A DNA stretch of 64,000 nucleotides from Hylemonella sp. Its GTDB lineage: Bacteria > Pseudomonadota > Gammaproteobacteria > Burkholderiales > Burkholderiaceae_C. This document shows positions 34,087 through 42,818 of the stretch, piece after piece; the stretch's first letter is position 1, and each line of letters opens with the position of its first letter. Both the position numbers and the translations under genes were made by a program. The notes under the pieces are model-generated. The model made no database searches. It was not told where the DNA came from and saw only the letters and a program-made list of their open reading frames with translations. The DNA lies in NCBI RefSeq assembly GCF_027532185.1, contig NZ_JAPZSV010000007.1, positions 1-64,000 on the forward strand. Direction: 5' to 3'.

Positions 34087-35106
34087 TCAGACCACCAGCG
34101 GCTCTTCCTGCATGGCCTCGATCTGGTCTTCGAGCATCTGGATTTGGCCTTTCCAGTAGTCGCTGCTGCCGAACCAGGGGAAGTTGATCGGGAAGGTGGG
34201 ATCGTCCCAGCGGCGTGCGAGCCAGGCGCTGTAGTGGATGAGGCGCAAGGTGCGCAGGGGTTCGATGAGCGCGAGTTCGCGGCGGTCGAAGTCGCGCATC
34301 TGTTCATAACCATCGAGCAGACAAGACAGCTGGTAGGTGCGCTGGGCGCGTTCGCCCGAGACCAGCATCCACAGGTCTTGCACGGCCGGGCCCATGCGCG
34401 CGTCGTCGAGGTCCACGAAGTGCGGACCGGGGCCGGCGGCAGCGGGCGCATCAGCGGGCGTCCAGAGGATGTTGCCCGGGTGGCAATCACCGTGCAGGCG
34501 CAGGCGACGGATGCCGCTGGCCTCGCCCGTGAGCGCTGCATGCTGCGCGATCAACGCCAGTGCCTCCTCGCAGCGGCGCTGCCAGTGGGACTGCACGTCC
34601 AGCGGGATCATGTCGTGCGCGAGCAGCCAGTCCATGGGCTCGCGGCCGAAGCCCTGCAGGTCCAGCGCGGGGCGCTGTGCGAAAGGCCGCGCCGCGCCCA
34701 CGGTGTGCAGGCGCGCGAGAAAGCGGCCAATCCATTCGAGCACCTCCTCGTCGTCTAGCTCGGGCGCCCGCCCGCCACGGCGCGGGCTGACGGCGAAGTG
34801 GAAGTCCGCATGCCGATGCAGGGTCTGTCCCTGCAGTGACAGCGGCGCGACCACCGGCACCTCGGCTGTCTGGAGCTCGTCGGCAAAGGCGTGCTCTTCG
34901 AGGATCTGCGCCGCGCTCCAGCGGCCCGGGCGATAGAACTTGACCACCACCGCCGACCCATCCTCCAGTTGCGCCTGATAGACGCGGTTCTCGTAGGAGC
35001 TCAGGGCCTGCAGGCGACCGTCGCAGGCCAGGCCCAGGCCTTCGAGCGCGTCGATGACGACGGCGGGCGTCAGGTGTTCGTAGGGGTGGCGCGACGTGCG
35101 GTTCAT
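34087..35106 (-). CDS. srkA: SrkA/YihE-like stress-response kinase
   Basis: 339 aa from the ATG at 35106. This aminoglycoside-phosphotransferase-like Ser/Thr kinase has SSYENRVYQAQLEDGSAVVVKFYRPGRW near the N-terminus (ATP-binding lysine), the catalytic loop LRLHGDCHPGNILW and the metal-binding HFVDLDDARMGPAVQDLWML. The length is right for YihE/SrkA (328 aa in E. coli), which counteracts MazF-type toxicity and stress-induced death. The mRNA may be leaderless: GACAAT ends 6 nt before the ATG and there is no Shine-Dalgarno. Divergent from the HD-GYP gene. Confidence 0.9.
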   Translation of the reverse strand: MNRTSRHPYEHLTPAVVIDALEGLGLACDGRLQALSSYENRVYQAQLEDGSAVVVKFYRPGRWSAAQILEEHAFADELQTAEVPVVAPLSLQGQTLHRHADFHFAVSPRRGGRAPELDDEEVLEWIGRFLARLHTVGAARPFAQRPALDLQGFGREPMDWLLAHDMIPLDVQSHWQRRCEEALALIAQHAALTGEASGIRRLRLHGDCHPGNILWTPADAPAAAGPGPHFVDLDDARMGPAVQDLWMLVSGERAQRTYQLSCLLDGYEQMRDFDRRELALIEPLRTLRLIHYSAWLARRWDDPTFPINFPWFGSSDYWKGQIQMLEDQIEAMQEEPLVV

Positions 35107-35195
35107 GCGTCGATTGTCGCCGCCCGGACACGGCGCGGGCATCGCTGGCGTTTTCCCCTAGGCGGCAGCACAAAGGGCGTGGATAAACTGGGTCG
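35107..35195. promoter_or_regulatory. Divergent leaderless promoters of srkA and the HD-GYP gene
   Basis: In this 89-bp region GACAAT (minus strand, 35118-35113) lies 6 nt before the srkA ATG, and TAAACT (plus strand, 35184-35189) lies 6 nt before the HD-GYP ATG at 35196. Both place the expected transcription start at or next to the A of the ATG. -35 boxes are weak. Confidence 0.55.
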
Positions 35196-36452
35196 ATGGC
35201 TCCCCTGCTGCCCTTCCAACGCAAGCTCGCGCTCGGCACCGCCGGCGTGGCGCTGGCCGTGGCAGCGCTGGCCGGCATCGGTGCGGGCCTGATCGCGCAC
35301 GACCGGCTCGAAGACACGCTGGTGGCCCAGGCCACCGAGGATGCACAGCGCCTGCTGCGCCAGGAGGCCTACCGCCCCGAGGGCGTGCAGGCCACGCGCA
35401 ACGCCCAGGCCGCGGTGCAGGCGCTGGCAGCCTCGCACTTCGACATCGCACAGATCTACACCGCGGGCGGCCTGCTGATGGCCGAGCAGTTCAGCCCCGA
35501 CGGCCGCGCGCTGGACGCGGAATTGCCGCCGCGCGGCATGCGTGGCTACACCCAGCCCTGGTACGAGCGGCGCTGGCTGCCCGGACGGCGGCCGGTGCTG
35601 CGTGTGTTCATTCCGCTGCGCGACGAGGGCAAGGCCCTGGCCGGCTACTTCGAGGGCACGCGTCTGGTGCCCGACTGGCAGCGCCAGCGCATGCTGAGCG
35701 ATGCGCGCCGCACGGCTTACCTGACGGCGTTGGCCGCGCTGCTGTGCGGCCTGGCGCTGTACCCGCTGGTGCTGCGCCTCAACGGTGACAGCCAGCGCCG
35801 CCAGCGCGAGCTGCTGGAGTCGCACATCGCGATGATGGAGGCGCTGGGTCGCGCGATCGCGCGGCGCGACAGCGACAACGGCATCCACAACTACCGCGTG
35901 GCCTGGATCTCGGCCACGCTTGCCGAGGCCGTGGGCCTGCACGGCACGCGCATGCAGGAACTCATCGTGGGCAGCTTCCTGCACGACGTGGGCAAGATCG
36001 GCATCCCCGAACACATCCTGCTCAAGCCCGGCCCGCTGAGCAACGAGGAAATGCTCATCATGCACACGCACGTGGGCATGGGCGAGGACATCGTGGCCGG
36101 CGCGGGCTGGCTCGCCGGCGGCCAGGCCGTGGTGGCCGGCCACCACGAGAAGTGGGACGGCACCGGCTACCCGCGCGGCCTGGCCGGCACCGACATCCCG
36201 CAGGTGGCACGCATCTTCGCGATTGCCGATGTGTTCGACGCGCTGTCTTCGCGCCGGCCCTACAAGGAGCCGGTGGCGCTGGAGCAGGCGCTGGCGGCGC
36301 TGCGCGCGGAATCGGGTCGCCATTTCGACCCGCATCTGGTCGAGGTCTTCGACCGCATCGCGCCCGAGGTCTACCGCACCCTGACCGAGGCCGACGAGGA
36401 GCAGCTGCAGGCCCTGCTCACGCGCATGGTGCGCAAGCACTTCAGCCTGTAA
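35196..36452 (+). CDS. Membrane HD-GYP cyclic-di-GMP phosphodiesterase
   Basis: 418 aa. A first membrane helix (about 12-34), a periplasmic sensor of about 140 residues (35-172) and a second helix (about 174-195) precede a cytosolic HD-GYP domain. Its metal and catalytic residues are present: His231, HD at 263-264, HH at 316-317 and GYP at 324-326 within HHEKWDGTGYPRGL. It should degrade cyclic-di-GMP in response to an extracytoplasmic signal. The 3' end overlaps the convergent pseudokinase gene by 11 bp. Confidence 0.93.
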   Translation: MAPLLPFQRKLALGTAGVALAVAALAGIGAGLIAHDRLEDTLVAQATEDAQRLLRQEAYRPEGVQATRNAQAAVQALAASHFDIAQIYTAGGLLMAEQFSPDGRALDAELPPRGMRGYTQPWYERRWLPGRRPVLRVFIPLRDEGKALAGYFEGTRLVPDWQRQRMLSDARRTAYLTALAALLCGLALYPLVLRLNGDSQRRQRELLESHIAMMEALGRAIARRDSDNGIHNYRVAWISATLAEAVGLHGTRMQELIVGSFLHDVGKIGIPEHILLKPGPLSNEEMLIMHTHVGMGEDIVAGAGWLAGGQAVVAGHHEKWDGTGYPRGLAGTDIPQVARIFAIADVFDALSSRRPYKEPVALEQALAALRAESGRHFDPHLVEVFDRIAPEVYRTLTEADEEQLQALLTRMVRKHFSL

Positions 36453-37836
36453 GCCGCTCCCCGGGTGCGGCGCGCACCAGCTGCACATTGCAGGCCGCCT
36501 GCCGCGCCACGCGCACGGCCACGCCCTCGCTTGCCACCGCGCCGGCCCCCAGCACCAGATCGCTGACCGCGTTGCGCTGCGCCCAGTCCAGCAGGGCTGT
36601 GGCCACGTCAGGTGCCATGAGCACATGGCAGGAGGTCTGGTGCCCCGGCCCTTCCAGCCCCTGGGCCCAGCGCTGCAGCGCCGCCAGCTGGCGACGCTGC
36701 GCCAGGCTGTCGCCACGCGCGGTGGGCACCAGCACGGTGACGCAGGCCAGCCGCGCACCGGGCCGCGTGCCCAGGACCCGCAGCGCGGCGCGACGCAGGG
36801 CGTGCAGGGTTTCGGTGGGCGTGTCCTCCGGCGGCACGGCCAGCAGGACGATGGGCACCTCGCTGAGCACGCGCGCGGGCCGCACAGCCGGCGCCGCGCC
36901 ATGCAGCAGACGCTGGGCACGCCACCAGCGCCGCCACTGCGTCCAGGCCGGGGCGGGCTGCAAGGACTCGCTGCGCGCCGTCACGCGCACCTGCTGCGGG
37001 TGGCGCAGGTCGAAGGCCAGATGCGCGGCCGAAGGGTAGCGCTGCGCGGGCTCGGGCGCGAGGCAGCGCAGCAGCACTTCCTGCAGCCAGGCCGGGATCT
37101 CGGGCCGCCAGCGCCGCGGCGGTGGCGGCTCACGCCACAGGCGCTGGCGCAAGCCGGCCTCGCTGTCGGGCAGGCCATGGGGCAGCTCGTGCGTGAGCAG
37201 CTGGTAAAGGATGGCGCCGAGCGCAAAGATGTCGCTGCGCGGATCGCCACGCACGCCCAGCAGCTGCTCGGGGGCCATCCAGCCCGCCTCACCGGCCTCG
37301 GCACCCTTGAGACCAGCGTGCAGGTCGGGGTGGTGCGCATGCCAGGACAGGCCGTAGCCGAGCAGCACCACGCGCCCTTCGTTGGTGAGACGCACGCGAT
37401 CGGGCCGCAGGCCCAGGTGCACGCCGTGCTGCTGGTGCAGGCCGTGCACCGCCTGCGCCAGGGCCACGCCCAGGCCCACCACTTCCTCGACAGCCGGCAG
37501 GGCCGGCTGATCCAGGCGCTGCTGCAGGCTGGCGCCCTCGATGGCTTCCATGACCAGCCAGGGCGGCTGTGCCGCGTCCTCGGCGTCCAGGAGGCGCGGC
37601 ACATGCGGGCCGCTCAGCACGCGTAAGGTCTGGTGCTCGACTTCGAAGCGACGCAGGTCGGCGGCATCGCCATCATCCGTGCGCGGCTGCTTGAGCACGA
37701 GCGCACAACCGGGATCGGCCTGGCTCTCGGCGCACTGCACGCGGTAGAGCCGCGCATGTGCGCCCTGATGGACACAGTCGCCGATGAGAAAGCCGCCCAG
37801 TCGACTGCCGGGCGCCAGCGGCTCCGCTGAGCTCAT
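36442..37836 (-). CDS. Predicted pseudokinase (protein kinase fold) fused to a universal stress protein domain
   Basis: 464 aa. The kinase-fold region (about 10-285) keeps the lysine (Lys49 in ALVLKQPR) and an APE motif (188-190), but the catalytic loop is HLGLRPDRV, with Gly142 where HRD-Asp should be, and the DFG position is GYG (160-162). The glycine-rich loop is also degenerate. Phosphotransfer is therefore unlikely. From about 325 to the end a USP-like alpha/beta domain follows (VPIVLLAVPPEDTP..VSDLVLGAGAV). The start overlaps the stop of the phosphoesterase gene by 4 bp (ATGA), so the two are translationally coupled. Probably a scaffold or nucleotide sensor in stress signalling. Confidence 0.8.
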   Translation of the reverse strand: MSSAEPLAPGSRLGGFLIGDCVHQGAHARLYRVQCAESQADPGCALVLKQPRTDDGDAADLRRFEVEHQTLRVLSGPHVPRLLDAEDAAQPPWLVMEAIEGASLQQRLDQPALPAVEEVVGLGVALAQAVHGLHQQHGVHLGLRPDRVRLTNEGRVVLLGYGLSWHAHHPDLHAGLKGAEAGEAGWMAPEQLLGVRGDPRSDIFALGAILYQLLTHELPHGLPDSEAGLRQRLWREPPPPRRWRPEIPAWLQEVLLRCLAPEPAQRYPSAAHLAFDLRHPQQVRVTARSESLQPAPAWTQWRRWWRAQRLLHGAAPAVRPARVLSEVPIVLLAVPPEDTPTETLHALRRAALRVLGTRPGARLACVTVLVPTARGDSLAQRRQLAALQRWAQGLEGPGHQTSCHVLMAPDVATALLDWAQRNAVSDLVLGAGAVASEGVAVRVARQAACNVQLVRAAPGERLTG

Positions 37837-38591
37837 CGCCCGATCTCCAGGCGGTCGGCGAAGAAATCGGGCAGGCCCGCGCGGCGGATGGCATCGGCCG
37901 CAGCGTGGTGGTCGTAGGCCACACGATGGAAGGTGAGTTCGGACTGCTCGCCGTCGAACAGCGTGTACATGGCCTTGGGGCTGCCGTCGCGCGGCTGGCC
38001 CACCGAGCCGATGGTGGCCAGCCAGTGGCGCCGCGCGGAGACGGGGATGGGCACGCCCGGGGTGGGGTTGAAGGGCACGAGCTGGCCGTCGGCGGCGCGG
38101 TAGTAGAGCGTCTGGCGGTGCACATGGCCACCGAAGACGTAACGCACCTGCTCGAGCGCGCTGGCGGCGTCCAGGCTCTGGCCCGCGGCTTCGGCGTCGT
38201 AGACATAACGCCAGAGCTCGGGCTCATCGACCGTGGCGTGCACCAGCAAGGCACGGTCGAGCTGATGGGTCATGGGCAGGCTGTCCAGATAGGCTCGCTG
38301 GCCAGCGTCGAGCTGCTCATGCGTCCAGCGTGCGGTGGTCTCACCCAGGGTCTGCTGGCCGCCGCTGCCCGGGGGATGGGCGGCCATTTCGTCGTGGTTG
38401 CCTTTGAGCACCAGCGCGCCCTCCTCGGCCAGGCCCATCACGAGGTCCACCACCGCGCCGGGGTCGGCGCCATAGCCCACGAGGTCACCGAGAAAGGCGT
38501 AGTGCGTGGCCTGCTGCTCGCGCGCGTGGGCCAGGCAGGCCTGCAGGGCATGCAGATTGGCGTGGAGATCGGACATGAGGGCCAGGCGCAT
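37833..38591 (-). CDS. Calcineurin-like metallophosphoesterase
   Basis: 252 aa from the ATG at 38591 with the five-part metallophosphoesterase signature: SDLHANLHAL (D-x-H, residue 8), FLGDLVGYG, KGNHDEM, LLVHAT and FGGHVHRQT. This arrangement fits the YfcE/ApaH-like predicted phosphodiesterases; the substrate may be a protein phosphate, a cyclic nucleotide or another phosphoester. It is encoded directly before, and coupled to, the pseudokinase-USP gene. CATACT 6 nt before the ATG points to a leaderless mRNA. Confidence 0.9.
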   Translation of the reverse strand: MRLALMSDLHANLHALQACLAHAREQQATHYAFLGDLVGYGADPGAVVDLVMGLAEEGALVLKGNHDEMAAHPPGSGGQQTLGETTARWTHEQLDAGQRAYLDSLPMTHQLDRALLVHATVDEPELWRYVYDAEAAGQSLDAASALEQVRYVFGGHVHRQTLYYRAADGQLVPFNPTPGVPIPVSARRHWLATIGSVGQPRDGSPKAMYTLFDGEQSELTFHRVAYDHHAAADAIRRAGLPDFFADRLEIGR

Positions 38592-38685
38592 GGAAGCAGT
38601 ATGCCTTGGCGCCCGACCGTCGGCACGGGGTTTGCCCTCACGGTCGCACGACGAAGCCAGCGCTACCATGGCCGGCGGAGGAAAC

Positions 38686-40284
38686 ATGACGCAGCAGTAC
38701 GACTACATCATCATCGGCGGCGGTTCGGCCGGTTGCGTGTTGGCGGCCCGTCTTTCGGAAAACCCGCGCATCCAGGTCACCTTGCTGGAGGCCGGCCCGG
38801 CCGATCGCAGTGTACTGATTCACTGCCCCGCGGGCCTGGCCCTGCTGGCCAAGAGCGGTCAGGCCAACTGGGGCTTTCAGACCACACCACAGCAGGGCCT
38901 GAACGGCCGGCGCGGCTACCAGCCGCGGGGCAAGGTGTTGGGCGGCTCCAGCTCGGTCAACGCCATGATCTACACGCGCGGCGTGCCGCAGGATTACGAC
39001 GGCTGGGCCGCGGCCGGCAACCCGGGCTGGCGCTGGGACGAGGTGCTGCCCTACTTCCGCAAGGCCGAGCACAACGAGCGCGGTGCCGACGCCTTCCATG
39101 GCGTGGGCGGCCCGCTCAACGTGATGGACCTGCGCAGCCCCAACCGCTACAGCCCGCACTTCGTGCAGGCCGGCGTGCAGGCCGGCTATGTGCACAACGA
39201 GGACTTCAACGGCGCCACGCAGGACGGCGTGGGCCTGTATCAGGTGACGCACAAGAACGGCGAGCGCTATTCCGCGGCCAAGACCTACCTCACGCCCCAC
39301 CTCGCACGGCCCAATCTGAAAGTCATCACGGGGGCGCAGGCCACGCGCGTGCTGTTCGAAGGGCGGCGCGCCGTGGGGGTGGAGTTTCTCCAGGGCGGGC
39401 ACAAGCAGACGCTGCGTGCGGCGCGCGAAGTCATCCTCTCCTCCGGCGCTCTGCAGTCGCCGCAGCTGCTCATGCTCTCGGGCGTCGGCCCGGGTGGTCT
39501 GCTGCACCAGCACGGCATCCCGGTTCTGCACGAGCTGCCCGGCGTGGGCCGCCATCTGCAGGACCATGTGGATGTGGTCACGGTCTACAACGCGCCCCAG
39601 CTCACCGACCTCTTCGGGCTCTCGCCCAAGGGCGTGCTCAATGTATTGCGTGGCATCTGGGAATGGCGCCGCTCACGCAGCGGCATGCTCACGACGAATT
39701 TTGCCGAAGCCGGTGGCTTCATCCGCAGCCAGGCTGGCGAGCTCGTGCCCGACCTGCAGCTGCATTTCGTGATCGGCAAGCTGGTGGACCACGGTCGCAC
39801 CACGACCACGGGCCACGGCTACTCCTGCCACGTCTGCCTGCTACGCCCCAAGAGCCGCGGCAGCCTGCGCCTGGCCAGCGCCGACCCGCTGGCCGCGCCG
39901 CTGATCGACCCCAACTTCCTGGGCGAACGCGACGACGTGGAGCGACTGATCCGCGGCTTCAAGCTCATGCGCAGCATCCTGTCGCAACCGGCGCTGGCAC
40001 GCTTCGGCGCGCAGGAGCTGCCGGCCTCGGCGGTGGCCAAGAGCGATGTGCAGATCGAGCAGTTCATCCGCAACCATGCCGACACCATCTACCACCCCGC
40101 AGGCAGCTGCCGCATGGGGCCGGGCGAGATGGATGTGGTGGATGCGCAGCTACGCGTGCACGGCCTGCAGGGCCTGCGCGTGGTGGACGCGAGCATCATG
40201 CCGGCACTGGTGGGGGGCAACACCAATGCGCCGGTGATCATGATCGCGGAGAAGGCGGCCGACCTGATCCGGGCGGCGGCCTGA
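38686..40284 (+). CDS. GMC-family FAD-dependent alcohol/choline dehydrogenase
   Basis: 532 aa with a GGAGGA ribosome site before the ATG at 38686. The N-terminal FAD site is [19 protein letters not shown], the first GMC signature is [19 protein letters not shown] and the second [18 protein letters not shown]. The catalytic His lies in [12 protein letters not shown], with Asn in [19 protein letters not shown]. It oxidises a primary alcohol; AlkJ-type alcohol dehydrogenases and choline dehydrogenase are the nearest well-known relatives. No signal peptide. Divergent from the phosphoesterase gene. Confidence 0.93.
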   Translation: MTQQYDYIIIGGGSAGCVLAARLSENPRIQVTLLEAGPADRSVLIHCPAGLALLAKSGQANWGFQTTPQQGLNGRRGYQPRGKVLGGSSSVNAMIYTRGVPQDYDGWAAAGNPGWRWDEVLPYFRKAEHNERGADAFHGVGGPLNVMDLRSPNRYSPHFVQAGVQAGYVHNEDFNGATQDGVGLYQVTHKNGERYSAAKTYLTPHLARPNLKVITGAQATRVLFEGRRAVGVEFLQGGHKQTLRAAREVILSSGALQSPQLLMLSGVGPGGLLHQHGIPVLHELPGVGRHLQDHVDVVTVYNAPQLTDLFGLSPKGVLNVLRGIWEWRRSRSGMLTTNFAEAGGFIRSQAGELVPDLQLHFVIGKLVDHGRTTTTGHGYSCHVCLLRPKSRGSLRLASADPLAAPLIDPNFLGERDDVERLIRGFKLMRSILSQPALARFGAQELPASAVAKSDVQIEQFIRNHADTIYHPAGSCRMGPGEMDVVDAQLRVHGLQGLRVVDASIMPALVGGNTNAPVIMIAEKAADLIRAAA

Positions 40285-40299
40285 GACGCACGCGCCGGC

Positions 40300-41283
40300 T
40301 CAGATGCCTTCGGGCTTGATCTGCGCGCGGTCGATCACGGGCTTCCAGCGCGCCTGCTCCTGGCGGATGAAAGCCGCGAACTCCTCACGGCTGTTGCCCA
40401 CGGCCAGCGCCGACTCCTGGCTCAGGCGTTCGCCCACCGACGGACCGCGCACCGCCTTGACCGCCTCCTGTTCGAGCTTGTCCACATGCGCCTTGGGCAG
40501 AGTGCTCGGCGCCATGAGGCCATACCACTGCGTCATCTCGAACCCCTTGTAGCCCTGCTCGGCCACGGTGGGCACCTCGGGCAGTTGCGGCAGACGCGCA
40601 GCGGAACCGGTGGCGATGCAACGCAAGCGGCCGGCCTTGATGAACTGCATCAGCGCCGGCGCCCCCACCGAGGCCGCCTGCAGGCGGCCAGCCATGAGGT
40701 CTGTGAGCATGGGGCCGGTGCCGCGGTAGGGCACATGGACCATGAAGGTCTGGCTGCTCATCTTGAGGTATTCGAAGGCCAGGTGGCCGGCGCTGCCATT
40801 GCCTGCCGAGCCGTAGTTGAGCTGACCGGGGCGTGACTTGAGGTAGGTCACGAACTCCTGGAGGTTCTTGACCGGCAGGTCCGGGTGCACCACATAGAGG
40901 CTGGGCACCTTGGAGATCAGGGTGATGGGGGTGAAGTCCTTGATCGGGTCGTAGGGCAGCTTGGGAAAGATGAAGGGGTTGACCGCCAGCGTACCGATGT
41001 GGCCGAGGATGAGGGTGTGTTCGTCTTTCGCGTTCGCCACTTCCTGCATGGCGATGTTGCCGGCCGCGCCCGGCTTGTTCTCCACGAAAACGTTCTGCCC
41101 GATGGTCTTGGCCATCTCGCCGGCGATGGCGCGTGCCACGATCTCGGAGCTGCCGCCCGGCGCAAAGGGCACGATCAGGCGCAAGGGCTTGGACGGCCAG
41201 GTCTGGGCCCAGGCCGGCAGGCCGGTGGCCAGGCCGGCAAGCAACAGGGTGCGGCGGTCCAGGGTGGAGAGGGCGATCGACAT
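40300..41283 (-). CDS. Bug/TctC-family tripartite tricarboxylate transporter receptor
   Basis: 327 aa from the ATG at 41283 (AAGGA upstream). The N-terminus [21 protein letters not shown] has a twin-arginine-like pair and a signal peptidase site, so export by Tat or Sec is possible. [23 protein letters not shown] is the family's opening strand-loop that binds the ligand carboxylate. Second Bug receptor in the window and only moderately similar to the first. It is convergent with the GMC oxidoreductase gene (15-bp gap), and its ligand is unknown. Confidence 0.93.
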   Translation of the reverse strand: MSIALSTLDRRTLLLAGLATGLPAWAQTWPSKPLRLIVPFAPGGSSEIVARAIAGEMAKTIGQNVFVENKPGAAGNIAMQEVANAKDEHTLILGHIGTLAVNPFIFPKLPYDPIKDFTPITLISKVPSLYVVHPDLPVKNLQEFVTYLKSRPGQLNYGSAGNGSAGHLAFEYLKMSSQTFMVHVPYRGTGPMLTDLMAGRLQAASVGAPALMQFIKAGRLRCIATGSAARLPQLPEVPTVAEQGYKGFEMTQWYGLMAPSTLPKAHVDKLEQEAVKAVRGPSVGERLSQESALAVGNSREEFAAFIRQEQARWKPVIDRAQIKPEGI

Positions 41284-41495
41284 GGCAGTCCTTCCGACAA
41301 GTTGGATGGCTGTCGATTCTGCGCCTGCCGCGGGCGGCTCCCGGGTCAAGCGCCCCTGGGGCAAACCCGAGGGACGGGACCGCGTGTCAGGTTTTTTCTG
41401 ACACGAGAAACCGGCGGATGCCGATTCAAGTTGGCCGACACGGGGCCTACAGTTATTTCACCACATCGCATGCTGGTGTGATGCAAGGAAAACCT

Positions 41496-41708
41496 GTGAG
41501 AACCAACCCTATTTCGCTCAACCCTTTCAGCCTGATGATGGAGCCCGAGACCGTGCTCCAGGCCATGGAGCGCTCCACCTCGCTGCGCTCGCTGCGCCGG
41601 CATCAGCTGCGCCCGCTGGACAAGCCGCTGATCCCCTACGCCGTCGACCCGGCCGCCGATGCCGGCGACGAGGAAGAGACCCTGCCGGGCGAGCTGTCAA
41701 GCCACTGA
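41496..41708 (+). CDS. Small conserved-looking protein (70 aa)
   Basis: 70 aa from a GTG at 41496 with AAGGAA 5 nt upstream; the ATG at 41481 lacks a ribosome site. The core MMEPETVLQAMERSTSLRSLRRHQLRPLDKPLIP has the feel of a short protein I have seen in other Comamonadaceae, with a nearly invariant RPLDKPLIP. The tail is acidic (DAGDEEETLPGE). No domain is recognised and function is unknown. It lies 36 bp before the next gene, which seems to have its own promoter. Confidence 0.65.
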   Translation: MRTNPISLNPFSLMMEPETVLQAMERSTSLRSLRRHQLRPLDKPLIPYAVDPAADAGDEEETLPGELSSH

Positions 41709-41744
41709 GGGCCACCTTGCGCCGACGCTGTTAGCATCGGACGC

Positions 41745-42803
41745 ATGAACTTCTGGCCCTCCTGCGGCTATGAACGCCTGCAGCCCACGGCCGAAGGCCG
41801 GCTGGCGCTCACGCCCGACTATCTGCGCTTGGTCCTGGCGCGCCCCGAGCTCGCGCTCGTGCCCGAATCCTGCCCGGCCGAGCGCCGTCTGCACCGAGAC
41901 CTGCATGACGACCCGCTGCACGCTGTCGATGCGCCGACGCTCGCGCGCATCCGCGACGCCGACGCGCGCGATAACTACACCCACTTCCTGAACTGGCGCG
42001 ACGCGCTGCAGCAGGCCGGTACGCTGGAAGCCTGGTACCTGCAGCTCATGCGCAGCGGTCGCATCACCGTCCCGCCCCTCTTCATCGACCTCGTCGTGCA
42101 GGCTGTGCTGCGTCACCTGCTGCGCGACACCGAGGACGTGCTGCAGCTGCGCGCGGCCGAACTCTTCTTCCGCCCCCAGCGCATCGCGGTGCAGGACGGC
42201 CAGGTACTGGCAGCCGACCAGGCCGTGGTGGACCAGCACAGCCAGGACGCCGGTCTGGGCGAACTGGGCCGACTGCTGCTGGAGAACAAGACCGCGCTGC
42301 GTGCCGCCGAACTGGCCGTGCTCGACGCCAGCCAGCCGGCACAGTACCTGGAGCGCAGCGAGCACCACCGCACCCTGCTCGACCTGACGCACGAGGTCAC
42401 ACAGGACCTGAGCCATGGCCTGACGCTGCGCATGACACGTGCGCGCAGCGGCCTCAAGGCGCTGGCGCAGGTGCTGGAGTGCTGGGTACGGCACTTTCTG
42501 GCCGTGGACGTGAAGATCGAGCCGCTCGCGCGCGTGGACGACGCCGCCTGGCGCTGGCACATCGGCCTGGACAGCGAGGCCACGGCCATCCTCAACGATC
42601 TGTACGAAGGCGTCGAGGTGGATACGACGCGCATGCAGCGCCTGATCAGCCTGTTCCGCCTGACGTTTGCCGACACGGCCTTGGTGCAGCCGGACATGGT
42701 GGGCAAACCGGTCTACCTGGGCCTGGCCATGAACCCGCAGGGCCTGCTGCGTCTGAAGCCGCAGAACCTGCTGCTCAACCTGCCGCTGAAGCCGGTGCAG
42801 TAA
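41745..42803 (+). CDS. DUF6352-like protein of unknown function
   Basis: 352 aa, cytosolic, no signal peptide or membrane segment. It opens MNFWPSCGYERLQPTAEGRLALTPDYLRLVLARPELALV and ends NPQGLLRLKPQNLLLNLPLKP. I believe this is the Burkholderiales family listed as DUF6352, but this is from memory. The whole sequence is alpha-rich with many His and Arg residues (YLERSEHHRTLLDLTHEV). TAGCAT 7 nt before the ATG suggests a leaderless mRNA. It is convergent with icmF (15-bp gap). Confidence 0.75.
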   Translation: MNFWPSCGYERLQPTAEGRLALTPDYLRLVLARPELALVPESCPAERRLHRDLHDDPLHAVDAPTLARIRDADARDNYTHFLNWRDALQQAGTLEAWYLQLMRSGRITVPPLFIDLVVQAVLRHLLRDTEDVLQLRAAELFFRPQRIAVQDGQVLAADQAVVDQHSQDAGLGELGRLLLENKTALRAAELAVLDASQPAQYLERSEHHRTLLDLTHEVTQDLSHGLTLRMTRARSGLKALAQVLECWVRHFLAVDVKIEPLARVDDAAWRWHIGLDSEATAILNDLYEGVEVDTTRMQRLISLFRLTFADTALVQPDMVGKPVYLGLAMNPQGLLRLKPQNLLLNLPLKPVQ

Positions 42804-42818
42804 GGCGGCGACGCCAGC

